A DNA stretch of 32,489 nt, taken from an uncultured Neomegalonema sp. (GTDB lineage Bacteria; Pseudomonadota; Alphaproteobacteria; Rhodobacterales; Rhodobacteraceae). Location: positions 1 through 32,489 of the forward strand of contig CAKZUT010000185.1 in assembly GCA_937922185.1 (NCBI GenBank), in the 5' to 3' direction. A program made the translations under genes and the position numbers. Positions 24,699-32,459 of this stretch are shown one piece after another. Each line of letters begins with the position of its first letter. The first letter of the stretch is position 1. Under the pieces are notes generated by a model. That model worked only from the letters and a program-made list of their open reading frames with translations, made no database searches and was not told where the DNA came from.

Positions 24699-25436
24699 AT
24701 GAAACGCGCATCCCTCCTTATTGCCCTCGCACTTCTCCTGGGCGGCTGTTCCGCTGACTGGGGCTGGTATGTGGTGAACCCGGCCACCCCTTCGGGCTGG
24801 ACGAACCTGAAATTTCTGCTCAGCGGTCTGTGGTACACGGTCCTTCTGTCCCTCACCGCCATTTCGATTTCCGTTGTCGTCGGCTTGCTTGTCGCTTTGC
24901 CGGGCCTCTCGACCAACCGGGTGCTGCGCGGCTTCAACCGCGTCTATGTCGAGGTGGTACGCGCCATCCCGATTCTCGTCCTGATCCTCTGGGTCTATTA
25001 CGGCCTGCCGCAGGTGATGGATATTTCCATCGGCGTATTCTGGGCCGGGGTGATCGCGCTTGCTCTCTCCGACAGCGCCTTCCAGGCCGAGATTTTCCGC
25101 GCGGGCATCCAGTCTATCGACAGGGGCCAGTACGAGGCTTCCCACTCCATCTCGCTCAGCTATACCGACACCATGCGTTTCGTGATCCTGCCCCAGGCAG
25201 TGCGCCGCATCCTGCCCGCTCTGGGGAACCAGCTTGTTTACATGCTCAAGATGTCGTCTCTCGTATCGGTCATCGGGATGCAGGAACTGACCCGCAAGGC
25301 CAATGAACTGGTGGTCAGCGAATATCGCCCGCTCGAAATCTACACGGTTCTTGTGCTGGAATACCTCGTCCTGATCCTCATCGTCTCCGCTCTCGTGAGA
25401 CGTCTGGAGCGACGGATGCAGACGGATGAGCGTTGA
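24699..25436 (+). CDS. Polar amino acid ABC transporter, permease with lipobox-like N-terminus
   Basis: A 245-residue inner membrane permease of the HisM/HisQ type. After the N-terminus it has about five hydrophobic helices and the cytoplasmic ATPase-coupling loop, EASHSISLSYTDTMRF...PQAVRRILPALGNQ (about residues 148-183). The ATG at 24699 follows GGAG with 5-base spacing. The first 21 residues, MKRASLLIALALLLGGCSAD, look like a lipoprotein signal with the lipobox LGGC, followed by a periplasmic-like loop (WGWYVVNPATPSGW) before the first true permease helix. I recall some alphaproteobacterial homologues sharing this feature. No second permease or periplasmic binding protein gene is adjacent; the next gene runs the other way. 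Confidence 0.9.
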   Translation: MKRASLLIALALLLGGCSADWGWYVVNPATPSGWTNLKFLLSGLWYTVLLSLTAISISVVVGLLVALPGLSTNRVLRGFNRVYVEVVRAIPILVLILWVYYGLPQVMDISIGVFWAGVIALALSDSAFQAEIFRAGIQSIDRGQYEASHSISLSYTDTMRFVILPQAVRRILPALGNQLVYMLKMSSLVSVIGMQELTRKANELVVSEYRPLEIYTVLVLEYLVLILIVSALVRRLERRMQTDER

Positions 25437-25499
25437 CGATTTCGCGTAAACGGACGTCGATATTCCCGCAAGACAGTGATCCGACGGAATGTATGTCTA

Positions 25500-25523
25500 C
25501 CGGGGAAACTTTTCTAACCCCGG
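25500..25523. terminator. Possible hairpin between convergent genes
   Basis: CCGGGG (25500-25505) and CCCCGG (25518-25523) can pair around a 12-base A/T-rich loop that contains the argE stop codon. It lies between the convergent permease and argE genes. There is no T-tract after the stem on either strand, so terminator activity is doubtful. Confidence 0.3.
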
Positions 25524-26665
25524 CACCGCTCGATCAGCCGCTCGATGAATGCACTTCCCGCCGCGATCTCGTCCAGTCCGATATATTCGTCCGCCTTATG
25601 CGCCCGTCCGATATCGCCCGGCCCGATCACCACCGTGGGAATATCGGCCATCGTCTGGAACAGGCCGCCTTCGGTCCCGAAAGCCACCTTCGCGTGGTCG
25701 TTGCGTTGGGCCAGTGCCTTGACGAAGGACACGACATCCGCCTCCGGTTCCGTATCAAGCCCGTCCACCCCTGATATCTCGTGGAAGTCGAAGCCCGCAT
25801 CCGGGTGAACCGCTTTCATCGCCGGTTCCAGTTCTTCCCGCGCATAGGTTTCGACCCGCGCCACCAGCGCATCGGCGTCGTCCTCGCGGATCGCCCGGAA
25901 CTCGTAATCGAATACGGCCTCGTCGGGCACGATATTGAGCTGCGTCCCCCCGTGCAGCATCCCCACATGCGCCGTCGTATGGCCCACGTCATAGAGCGGA
26001 TCGACCGCCCCGGTCGCGGCGAAGTCCCGTCCGATATCCGAGATGAACACGCTCAGCCGCGCGGCGTATTCCACTGCATTCACGAAATCGGGTGCCAGTG
26101 AGGAATGCCCCGACTTCCCGCGTACCGTCACCCGGATCGAGCGTTTGGTCTTGTGGCCCAGTACCACCTGCATCATCGTCGGCTCGCCCACGATGCAGGC
26201 GCGCGGTTTGACCGGCCAGTCCGCGATTTCGCGGATCGCGCCGCGCACGCCGATACAGCCGACCTCCTCGTCATAGGAGAACACGATATGCAGCGGGGTT
26301 GCCAGCGATGCCGCCACCATCCTCGGCACGGCGGCCAGGACACAGGCACAGAACCCCTTCATGTCCGATGATCCGCGCCCGTACATCCTACCGTCGATGA
26401 CCGTCGCCTCGAAGGGATCGGTACTCCAGGGCTGACCCTCCACCGGCACCACATCCACATGCCCCGACAGGATGATCCCCGGCGCATCCTGCGGCCCGAT
26501 GCTGGCGATCAGGTTCGCCTTCTCGCCCGTCTCGTCATAGACCCTGTGCGAGGCGACGCCATGGTCCGACAGATACGCCTCCACCCATTCGATCAGGGGC
26601 AGGTTGCTCTTGTGGCTGACCGTATCGAAGGCGATCAGTCTGGCGAGGATGTCTTGTGCGGTCAT
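25514..26665 (-). CDS. argE: Acetylornithine deacetylase-type M20 metallohydrolase
   Basis: A 383-residue dizinc hydrolase of the M20/ArgE family, which removes N-acyl groups from amino acids, classically N-acetylornithine to ornithine in arginine synthesis. Zinc ligands are visible as His69 and Asp71 in SGHVDVVPV, Asp101 in GRGSSDMKG, the catalytic Glu133 and ligand Glu134 in YDEEVG, Glu in VGEPTMM and the C-terminal His in GRAHKADEYI. The dimerisation domain spans about residues 170-285, beginning near GKSGHSSLAP. GGAAG lies 9 bases before the ATG at 26665. The gene is divergent from the peptide ABC importer, so it may deacylate imported N-acyl amino acids or dipeptides instead of, or as well as, serving biosynthesis. 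Confidence 0.88.
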   Translation of the reverse strand: MTAQDILARLIAFDTVSHKSNLPLIEWVEAYLSDHGVASHRVYDETGEKANLIASIGPQDAPGIILSGHVDVVPVEGQPWSTDPFEATVIDGRMYGRGSSDMKGFCACVLAAVPRMVAASLATPLHIVFSYDEEVGCIGVRGAIREIADWPVKPRACIVGEPTMMQVVLGHKTKRSIRVTVRGKSGHSSLAPDFVNAVEYAARLSVFISDIGRDFAATGAVDPLYDVGHTTAHVGMLHGGTQLNIVPDEAVFDYEFRAIREDDADALVARVETYAREELEPAMKAVHPDAGFDFHEISGVDGLDTEPEADVVSFVKALAQRNDHAKVAFGTEGGLFQTMADIPTVVIGPGDIGRAHKADEYIGLDEIAAGSAFIERLIERCRG

Positions 26666-26829
26666 GGGATCGTCGCTTCCGGTGCTGGGGTGCCGCTACC
26701 CTAGGCCTCACCGTCCGCCGCGCAAGGGCGCTCCCTCAACTTCGCACTGGGAAACCTGAAAAACGGTGATAGCGTAGAGGTCAACCTGTGCATGAACATA
26801 GGCATCGAACAAGGAACCGGGAGAACGAT

Positions 26830-28413
26830 ATGACCTTTCGCAGAACCGCAGCCAGTGCCGTGGCGTTGTTGGCTGTCATGGCCACCGCCCCCGCATGGGC
26901 CGAGAAGCTGTCCATCGGCATCGCCTCCGAAGCGACCGCCGTGGACCCCCATTTCCACAATCTGACGCCGAACAACATGATCTCGGCCCATGTCTATGAT
27001 GCCCTGATCGGTCAGGACGAGAAGCAACGCCTGATCCCCGGCCTCGCCACTGCGTGGAAGCCCATCGACGACACGACATGGGAATTCACGCTGCGCGAGG
27101 GTGTCACGTTCCATGACGGATCGGCCTTCACCGCCGATGATGTGGTCTGCACATGGGAACGCGCGCCGAACGTCCCGAATTCGCCCTCCAGCTTCGGCAC
27201 TTACACAAAGGGCAAGACTGTCGAGAAGATCGACGACTTCACCATCCATGTGAAGACCGAAAAGCCCTATCCCCTTGTCCCGAATGATATCTCCACGATC
27301 TATATCGTTTCCGACGAGGGCGGCTGCGAGGGCACGACCGAACAGTTCAACGATCTGTCTGTCGCCAGGGGCACCGGCCCCTTCATGATTACGGCCTATG
27401 AGCCGGGTTCGGTCATCTCGCTGAAACGCAACGACGATTACTGGGGCGACAAGCCGCAATGGTCCGAGGTCGATCTCAAGCCGATCAAATCCGCCCCGTC
27501 CCGCGTCGCGGCTCTCCTGTCCGGTGATGTGGACATGATCGACGGTGTGCCGACCACCGACATCGAAACCCTGAAAAATCGCGACGATCTGACCCTGAGT
27601 CAGGGGTCGTCCAACCGCGTGATCTATCTCCACATGGATCAGTTCCGCGAGGACAGCCCCCATATCACCGCCAAGGACGGCGGCAAGATCAAGAACCCGC
27701 TGATGGATCAGCGTGTCCGCCTCGCCATTTCCAAGGCGATCAACCGCGATGCTATCGTCGAGCGCGTCATGGAAGGCGTTGCCATCCCCGCCGGTCAGCT
27801 TCTGCCTGACGGCTTCTTCGGCGTTTCCGACAATCTCGAAATCGAAAAATACGACCCGAAGACCGCGAGGGCGCTGCTGGCGGAAGCGGGGTACGGTGAC
27901 GGCTTCAGTATGACGATCCACGGCCCGAACGACCGCTACATCAATGATGCGAAGATACTGGAGGCGATCGGTCAGATGCTGTCGCGTATCGGCATCCAGA
28001 CCGCCGTGGAGACCATGCCGCGCTCGGTCTTCTTCAAGCGTGCCTCGCGGGGCGGAGAGGGCGATCTGCCCGAATTCTCGCTCGTTCTCGTCGGCTGGGG
28101 TGCAGGGTCGGGTGAGGCGTCCTCGCCGCTGAAATCGCTGATCCACACCTATGACAAGGATCGTGGCTTCGGCGCGTCGAACCGGGGCCGTCACTCCGAT
28201 GCGGCCATCGACAAGATGATCGAGGATGCGCTGGCGACCGTCGATGACGCTATGCGTCAGGACTTGCTCGCCAAGGCGACCGAAATGGCCATGGAAAACC
28301 TCGCGATCATCCCGCTGCATTATCAGGTCAACACATGGGCCGCGAAGAAGGGCATCACCTACCCCGCCCGCACCGACGAGCATACGCGCGCTGCGAATGT
28401 GGTGAAGGAGTAA
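26830..28413 (+). CDS. Peptide-type ABC transporter, periplasmic substrate-binding protein
   Basis: A family 5 extracellular solute-binding protein of 527 residues. The signal peptide (MTFRRTAASAVALLAVMATAPAWA) is cleaved near residue 24, giving a soluble periplasmic protein. Family motifs include AEKLSIGIASEATAVDPHFHN, LATAWKPIDDTTWEFTLREG, VTFHDGSAFTADDVV and GTGPFMITAYEPGSVI, and the QRVRLAISKAINRDAIVERV segment is also typical. The ATG at 26830 follows GGGAGAA. It is the first gene of a five-gene importer; 139 bases containing two palindromes separate it from the permeases. Peptides, N-acyl amino acids or other small molecules are all possible ligands; the divergent argE hints at acylated amino acids. 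Confidence 0.93.
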   Translation: MTFRRTAASAVALLAVMATAPAWAEKLSIGIASEATAVDPHFHNLTPNNMISAHVYDALIGQDEKQRLIPGLATAWKPIDDTTWEFTLREGVTFHDGSAFTADDVVCTWERAPNVPNSPSSFGTYTKGKTVEKIDDFTIHVKTEKPYPLVPNDISTIYIVSDEGGCEGTTEQFNDLSVARGTGPFMITAYEPGSVISLKRNDDYWGDKPQWSEVDLKPIKSAPSRVAALLSGDVDMIDGVPTTDIETLKNRDDLTLSQGSSNRVIYLHMDQFREDSPHITAKDGGKIKNPLMDQRVRLAISKAINRDAIVERVMEGVAIPAGQLLPDGFFGVSDNLEIEKYDPKTARALLAEAGYGDGFSMTIHGPNDRYINDAKILEAIGQMLSRIGIQTAVETMPRSVFFKRASRGGEGDLPEFSLVLVGWGAGSGEASSPLKSLIHTYDKDRGFGASNRGRHSDAAIDKMIEDALATVDDAMRQDLLAKATEMAMENLAIIPLHYQVNTWAAKKGITYPARTDEHTRAANVVKE

Positions 28414-28424
28414 CGATACATGCT

Positions 28425-28510
28425 GTGCCGGGCCTGGCCCGGCACCTCTACCATATTACGCGGTGAACTCTCCACCGGCACCATCGAGGCTCCGGGCCTT
28501 TGCCCGGAGC
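28425..28510. repeat. REPIN-like inverted pair of palindromes between binding protein and permease genes
   Basis: Two strong palindromes lie in the 139-base gap. GTGCCGGGC-CTG-GCCCGGCAC spans 28425-28445 and GCTCCGGGC-CTTT-GCCCGGAGC spans 28489-28510, each with a 9-bp stem. The second, read on the minus strand with its flank CCTCGATGG, aligns with the palindrome and flank near the window end (CCTCGACGG, 32431-32459). The pair therefore looks like two REP units in opposite orientation. Neither stem is followed by a T-run. Such elements after a binding-protein gene can stabilise its mRNA and keep it above the permeases in amount. Confidence 0.6.
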
Positions 28511-28552
28511 GGAAGACAAGAGCAGAAGATCACAGGATAACAGAAAGCCCCC

Positions 28553-29530
28553 ATGACCGTCTTCGTTATCCGTCGTCTCATACAGGCCGCTATCGTCGTT
28601 CTTCTGATGTCGATGATCGTCTTCTTCGGCGTGAATGTCGTCGGCGATCCCGTGGATATGCTCGTCAGCCCCGAGGCCGATCAGGCTGAGATCGCCCGCG
28701 TCATCCGCGATTTCGGTCTCGACCGTCCGATATACGAGCAATACTGGTATTTCATGAAGGGCGCGGCCTCCGGTGATCTGGGCAACTCGTTCATCTTCGG
28801 TCAGCCTGCCCTGAAGCTCATCCTCCACCACATGCCCGCCACGCTGGAGCTGGCTTTTACCGCGCTGCTCATGGCGATCATTCTGGGCATTCCGCTCGGC
28901 CTCTATGCGGGGCTTTATCCCGACCGCGCCAGTTCAAAGGCGATCATGGCCGGGTCCATTTTCGGGTTCTCGCTGCCGACCTTCTGGGTCGGGCTTATGC
29001 TCATCATGATTTTCGCGGTCTGGCTCGGCTGGTTACCCGCCACCGGACGAGGCGACACCGCCACCTTCCTCGGCATCGAGGCCAGCCTTTTCACCCGTGA
29101 CGGTCTCTCGCATCTGATCCTGCCCGCGCTCAATCTGGCCCTTCTGAAGATCAGCCTCGTGATCCGCCTGACGAGGGCCGGGGCGCGCGAGGCGATCCAG
29201 CAGGATTACATCAAATTCGCCCGTGCGAAGGGTCTCTCGACCGGGCGCGTCGTCGGTGTTCACCTGATGAAGAACATCATGATCCCGGTCGTCACTGTGC
29301 TGGGGCTGGAATTCGGCAGCCTCATCGCCTTCTCCGTCGTCACCGAGACGATCTTCGCATGGCCGGGCATGGGCAAGCTGCTCATCGAGGCGATCCTGCA
29401 ACTCGACCGCCCCATCGTCGTCGCTTATCTGATGATTATCGTCCTGCTGTTCGTCGTCATCAATCTGGTCGTGGATATTCTTTATTCCCTGCTCGATCCG
29501 CGCGTTCGCCTCGGGGAGCAGGGCGCATGA
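28553..29530 (+). CDS. Peptide-type ABC transporter permease, DppB-like
   Basis: A 325-residue inner membrane permease of the DppB/OppB family with six helices. The first lies at the very N-terminus (VFVIRRLIQAAIVVLLMSMIVF), followed by a large periplasmic loop that contains GLDRPIYEQYWYFMKGAASGDLG. The ATPase-coupling EAA loop reads DYIKFARAKGLSTGRVVGVHLMKN near residues 216-239. The ribosome binding site is weak (AGGA well upstream), in keeping with lower expression than the binding protein. It pairs with the following DppC-like permease, whose start overlaps its stop (ATGA). Confidence 0.93.
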   Translation: MTVFVIRRLIQAAIVVLLMSMIVFFGVNVVGDPVDMLVSPEADQAEIARVIRDFGLDRPIYEQYWYFMKGAASGDLGNSFIFGQPALKLILHHMPATLELAFTALLMAIILGIPLGLYAGLYPDRASSKAIMAGSIFGFSLPTFWVGLMLIMIFAVWLGWLPATGRGDTATFLGIEASLFTRDGLSHLILPALNLALLKISLVIRLTRAGAREAIQQDYIKFARAKGLSTGRVVGVHLMKNIMIPVVTVLGLEFGSLIAFSVVTETIFAWPGMGKLLIEAILQLDRPIVVAYLMIIVLLFVVINLVVDILYSLLDPRVRLGEQGA

Positions 29531-30450
29531 CCATCGAACACACCGACACCGCCGCCCCCGTCGCACCCGTGCCGAAAGTACAGGCTCCGTGGCGGCGCTT
29601 CGCCTCGGAATTCTTTGAAAGCTGGATCGCGCGGGTCGCCCTGTTCACGCTGCTGGCGATTATCGCGCTGGCTCTCGCCGCCCCGTGGATCACGCCCCAG
29701 AACCCCTATGACCTCGCGCAGGTCGATATCATGGACGGGCGGCTGTCTCCCGGTGCGGAGGCATTCGCGGGCTATACCATGTGGCTCGGCTCTGACGGTG
29801 CAGGGCGCGACCTCTATTCCGCGATCCTCTACGGCCTGCGTATCTCGCTGGCGGTAGGCGTTGCCTCCGGCATCATCGCGCTGGTCATCGGCTCGCTCAT
29901 CGGCCTCTTCGCCGCCTATGCGGGCGGGCGGATCGAGACGATCATCATGCGGCTGGTGGATCTGCAACTGTCCTTTCCCGCCGCGCTCACCGCGCTGATC
30001 CTCGTGGCGATCCTCGGCAAGGGCATCGACAAGATCATCATCGCCCTCGTTCTCGTACAATGGGCCTATTACGCCCGCACCGTGCGCGGTTCGGCCATCG
30101 TGGAGCGGCGCAAGGAATACATTGAGGCGGCGACCTGCCTGGGCCTCAGCCACGGGCGCATTGTCATGCGCCACATCATGCCCAACTGCCTTGCCCCCCT
30201 CATCGTCGTCGGCACGGTCCAGACCGCCCATGCCATCGCGCTGGAGGCGACGCTTTCTTTCCTCGGTGTCGGCCTGCCCCAGACCGAGCCTTCTCTGGGC
30301 GTTCTCATCGCCAACGGCTACGAATACATGCTGTCGGGCCGTTACTGGATTTCGGTGTTTCCCGGCCTCGCCCTGCTGCTGACCATCGTGTCGATCAACC
30401 TCGTCGGGGATCGGTTGCGGGATGTATTGAATCCGAGGCTGTCGAAATGA
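29527..30450 (+). CDS. Peptide-type ABC transporter permease, DppC-like
   Basis: A 307-residue partner permease of the DppC/OppC family. It has a cytoplasmic N-terminal Pro/Ala-rich tail and first helix near residues 38-58, then the family motif WLGSDGAGRDLYSAILYGLRISL. The helices of the core domain carry the EAA loop EYIEAATCLGLSHGRIVMRHIMPN, and the closing segment ATLSFLGVGLPQTEPSLGVLI is diagnostic. The start at 29527 is fixed by the ATGA overlap with the preceding gene; the frame is open further upstream but without family sequence. Its own stop overlaps the next ATPase gene (ATGA). Confidence 0.94.
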   Translation: MTIEHTDTAAPVAPVPKVQAPWRRFASEFFESWIARVALFTLLAIIALALAAPWITPQNPYDLAQVDIMDGRLSPGAEAFAGYTMWLGSDGAGRDLYSAILYGLRISLAVGVASGIIALVIGSLIGLFAAYAGGRIETIIMRLVDLQLSFPAALTALILVAILGKGIDKIIIALVLVQWAYYARTVRGSAIVERRKEYIEAATCLGLSHGRIVMRHIMPNCLAPLIVVGTVQTAHAIALEATLSFLGVGLPQTEPSLGVLIANGYEYMLSGRYWISVFPGLALLLTIVSINLVGDRLRDVLNPRLSK

Positions 30451-31421
30451 GTGCCACCCTGAGTGTCGAGGGTTTGCACACCCATTTCTTCACCCGTGCA
30501 GGCGTGGTCAAAGCCGTGGATGGTGTCGATTTTCGGATCGCCCCCGGCGAGGTCATGGGCCTTGTCGGCGAATCCGGTTCCGGCAAGTCGATCACCGGAT
30601 TCTCGATCATGGGTCTGATCGACGAACCGGGCCGCATCGTCTCCGGCTCCATCAAGCTGCAAGGCGAGGAACTGGTCGGGGCGTCCGACGAGACGATGCG
30701 CGCCATTCGCGGCAATCGCATTGCGATGATCTTTCAGGACCCCATGATGACTCTCAACCCGGTCCTGCGGGTTGATACGCAGATGGTCGAGGCCATTCGC
30801 GCCCATGAGCGCGTCAGCAAGCGTGATGCCCTTGTCCGCTGTCGCGATGCGCTGGGCATGGTCGGCATTCCCGCGCCCGAGGAACGTCTGCGCGCCTATC
30901 CGCATCAGCTTTCCGGCGGAATGCGCCAGCGCGTCGCCATCGCCATCGCCTTCCTGAACGAGCCGGACCTCATCATCGCCGATGAACCGACCACCGCTCT
31001 CGACGTCACGATCCAGTCCCAGATCATCCACGAGGCACAGGCGCTCTGCAAACGCACCGGTACGGCCCTAGTCTGGATCACCCACGACCTCGCCGTTGTT
31101 GCCGGAATCGCCGACCGCATTGCCGTGATGTATGCGGGGCGCATCGTGGAGGCGGGCGGCATCGACGCCGTTATCGACACGCCGCTGCACCCCTACACCG
31201 TCGGCCTTCTCGGCTCTGTCCCCACCTCCAATCGCCGGGGAGAGCGCCTGACCCAGATACCGGGGATGCCGCCCAATGTACTCAACCTGCCTGTCGGCTG
31301 CACCTTCAGGGAACGATGCCCCCGTCGCACCTCCGACTGCGATGTGCAGCCCGCCATCACCGAGCCACGCGCAGGGCAGGCCGTCCGCTGCTTCCACCCG
31401 CATGTGGAGGAGGGCACATGA
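30447..31421 (+). CDS. Peptide-type ABC transporter ATPase, DppD-like
   Basis: A 324-residue cytoplasmic ATPase. Walker A GESGSGKS is at residues 41-48, the Q-loop at IFQDPMMTLNPV, the signature LSGGMRQR near residue 155, Walker B and the catalytic Glu in LIIADEPTTALDVTIQ, and the switch His in WITHDLAVVAG. The C-terminal oligopeptide-type extension contains GCTFRERCPRRTSDC and a later Cys in RCFHP, giving C-x5-C-x6-C-x16-C. That pattern resembles the iron-sulfur cluster site I recall from structures of related oligopeptide ATPases. It is coupled by ATGA to both neighbours. Confidence 0.94.
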   Translation: MSATLSVEGLHTHFFTRAGVVKAVDGVDFRIAPGEVMGLVGESGSGKSITGFSIMGLIDEPGRIVSGSIKLQGEELVGASDETMRAIRGNRIAMIFQDPMMTLNPVLRVDTQMVEAIRAHERVSKRDALVRCRDALGMVGIPAPEERLRAYPHQLSGGMRQRVAIAIAFLNEPDLIIADEPTTALDVTIQSQIIHEAQALCKRTGTALVWITHDLAVVAGIADRIAVMYAGRIVEAGGIDAVIDTPLHPYTVGLLGSVPTSNRRGERLTQIPGMPPNVLNLPVGCTFRERCPRRTSDCDVQPAITEPRAGQAVRCFHPHVEEGT

Positions 31422-32413
31422 CCGCCCCCATCCTCGAAACCCGCAATGCTACCAAACGCTTCTCGAAAACCCTTGATGTGGCGGCAAAGCTCGCCCGTCG
31501 CCTCGGCGCGAAGGTCTCCGAGGAAACCGTCCATGCCGTCGATGGTGTGGACCTGACGATCCTGCCCGGAGAGGTCGTCGGCCTTGTCGGCGAATCCGGC
31601 TGCGGCAAGTCCACACTCGGGCGGATGGTCGCCGGTATCCTGCCCCCCACCGAAGGCTCCATCGTCTTCGACGGCGTGGATATCGCCGCCATGGACGCAA
31701 AGGAGGCCCGCAAGGCCGCCCTCGAAATCCAGATGATCTTTCAGGACCCCTTCGCCAGCCTCAATCCGCGAATGCGCGTGGATCAGATCATCGGCGAGGC
31801 CCCCCTGTTCCACGGCATCGTCAGCCGCGCGGACGTATCCGATTATGTCGATGATATCATGCGTCGCACGGGTCTCGACCCCAGCCTCAAGCGCCGCTAT
31901 CCGCATCAGTTCTCCGGCGGTCAGCGCCAGCGTATCGGCATTGCCCGCGCGCTGGCGGTCAAACCGCGCTTTCTCGTTTGTGACGAGGCCATCGCCGCGC
32001 TTGATGTCTCGATACAGGCGCAGGTCATCAATCTGTTCGTGGATCTGCGCGAGGAACTGGATCTCACCTATCTGTTCATCAGCCATGATCTCAGCGTTGT
32101 GGAACATATCTCGGATCGCGTGGTCATCATGTATCTGGGCCGCGTGGTCGAGAGTGCGCCTATCGGCGATATCTTCGATGCCCCCAATCATCCCTATACC
32201 GTGGCCCTGCTGAACGAGGCCCCCCGCCTTGACCAGCGCAACCGTGATTTTCAGCCCGTGAAAGGCGAAATCCCGTCCCCGCTCGATCCGCCCCCCGGCT
32301 GTCACTTCCATCCGCGCTGTCCCCACGCCCATGCCCGGTGCAGCGCCGAACGCCCCGCCCTGCGCGAGATTGCACCGGGAAGGCTGTCGGCCTGTCACCT
32401 GAACGACGGGTGA
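31418..32413 (+). CDS. Peptide-type ABC transporter ATPase, DppF-like
   Basis: The 331-residue second ATPase of the importer. Walker A GESGCGKST is near residues 60-68, the Q-loop IFQDPFASLNPRM near residues 108-120, the signature FSGGQRQRIGIARAL near 168, and the switch His in FISHDLSVVEH. Walker B reads VCDEAIAALDVSIQ: the catalytic Asp-Glu is present, but the usual Pro and Ser of DEPxSALD are Ala, a variant I have seen in related proteins. The C-terminus has C-x5-C-x6-C-x17-C (GCHFHPRCPHAHARC ... ACHL), like its partner. An insertion near residues 17-35 (TLDVAAKLARRLG) is a known feature of some DppF proteins. GGAGGAGGG precedes the ATG. Confidence 0.94.
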   Translation: MTAPILETRNATKRFSKTLDVAAKLARRLGAKVSEETVHAVDGVDLTILPGEVVGLVGESGCGKSTLGRMVAGILPPTEGSIVFDGVDIAAMDAKEARKAALEIQMIFQDPFASLNPRMRVDQIIGEAPLFHGIVSRADVSDYVDDIMRRTGLDPSLKRRYPHQFSGGQRQRIGIARALAVKPRFLVCDEAIAALDVSIQAQVINLFVDLREELDLTYLFISHDLSVVEHISDRVVIMYLGRVVESAPIGDIFDAPNHPYTVALLNEAPRLDQRNRDFQPVKGEIPSPLDPPPGCHFHPRCPHAHARCSAERPALREIAPGRLSACHLNDG

Positions 32414-32430
32414 TCTTGAAGTTACTCGCT

Positions 32431-32459
32431 GCCCCGGACTTGATCCGGGGCCTCGACGG
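32431..32459 (+). repeat. REP-like palindrome after the peptide importer operon
   Basis: GCCCCGGA-CTTGA-TCCGGGGC (32431-32451) is a perfect 8-bp inverted repeat followed by CTCGACGG. This CCGGACTTGATCCGG core is a dispersed palindrome common in alphaproteobacteria. It lies 17 bases after the last ATPase stop and may also help 3' end formation. The window ends before any partner unit can be seen. Confidence 0.7.

Noticed and set aside
26701-28383. 560-residue antisense frame opposite the peptide-binding protein gene
   Set aside because: The plus strand encodes a clear family 5 binding protein with a signal peptide; the antisense frame has no motif and no ribosome binding site.
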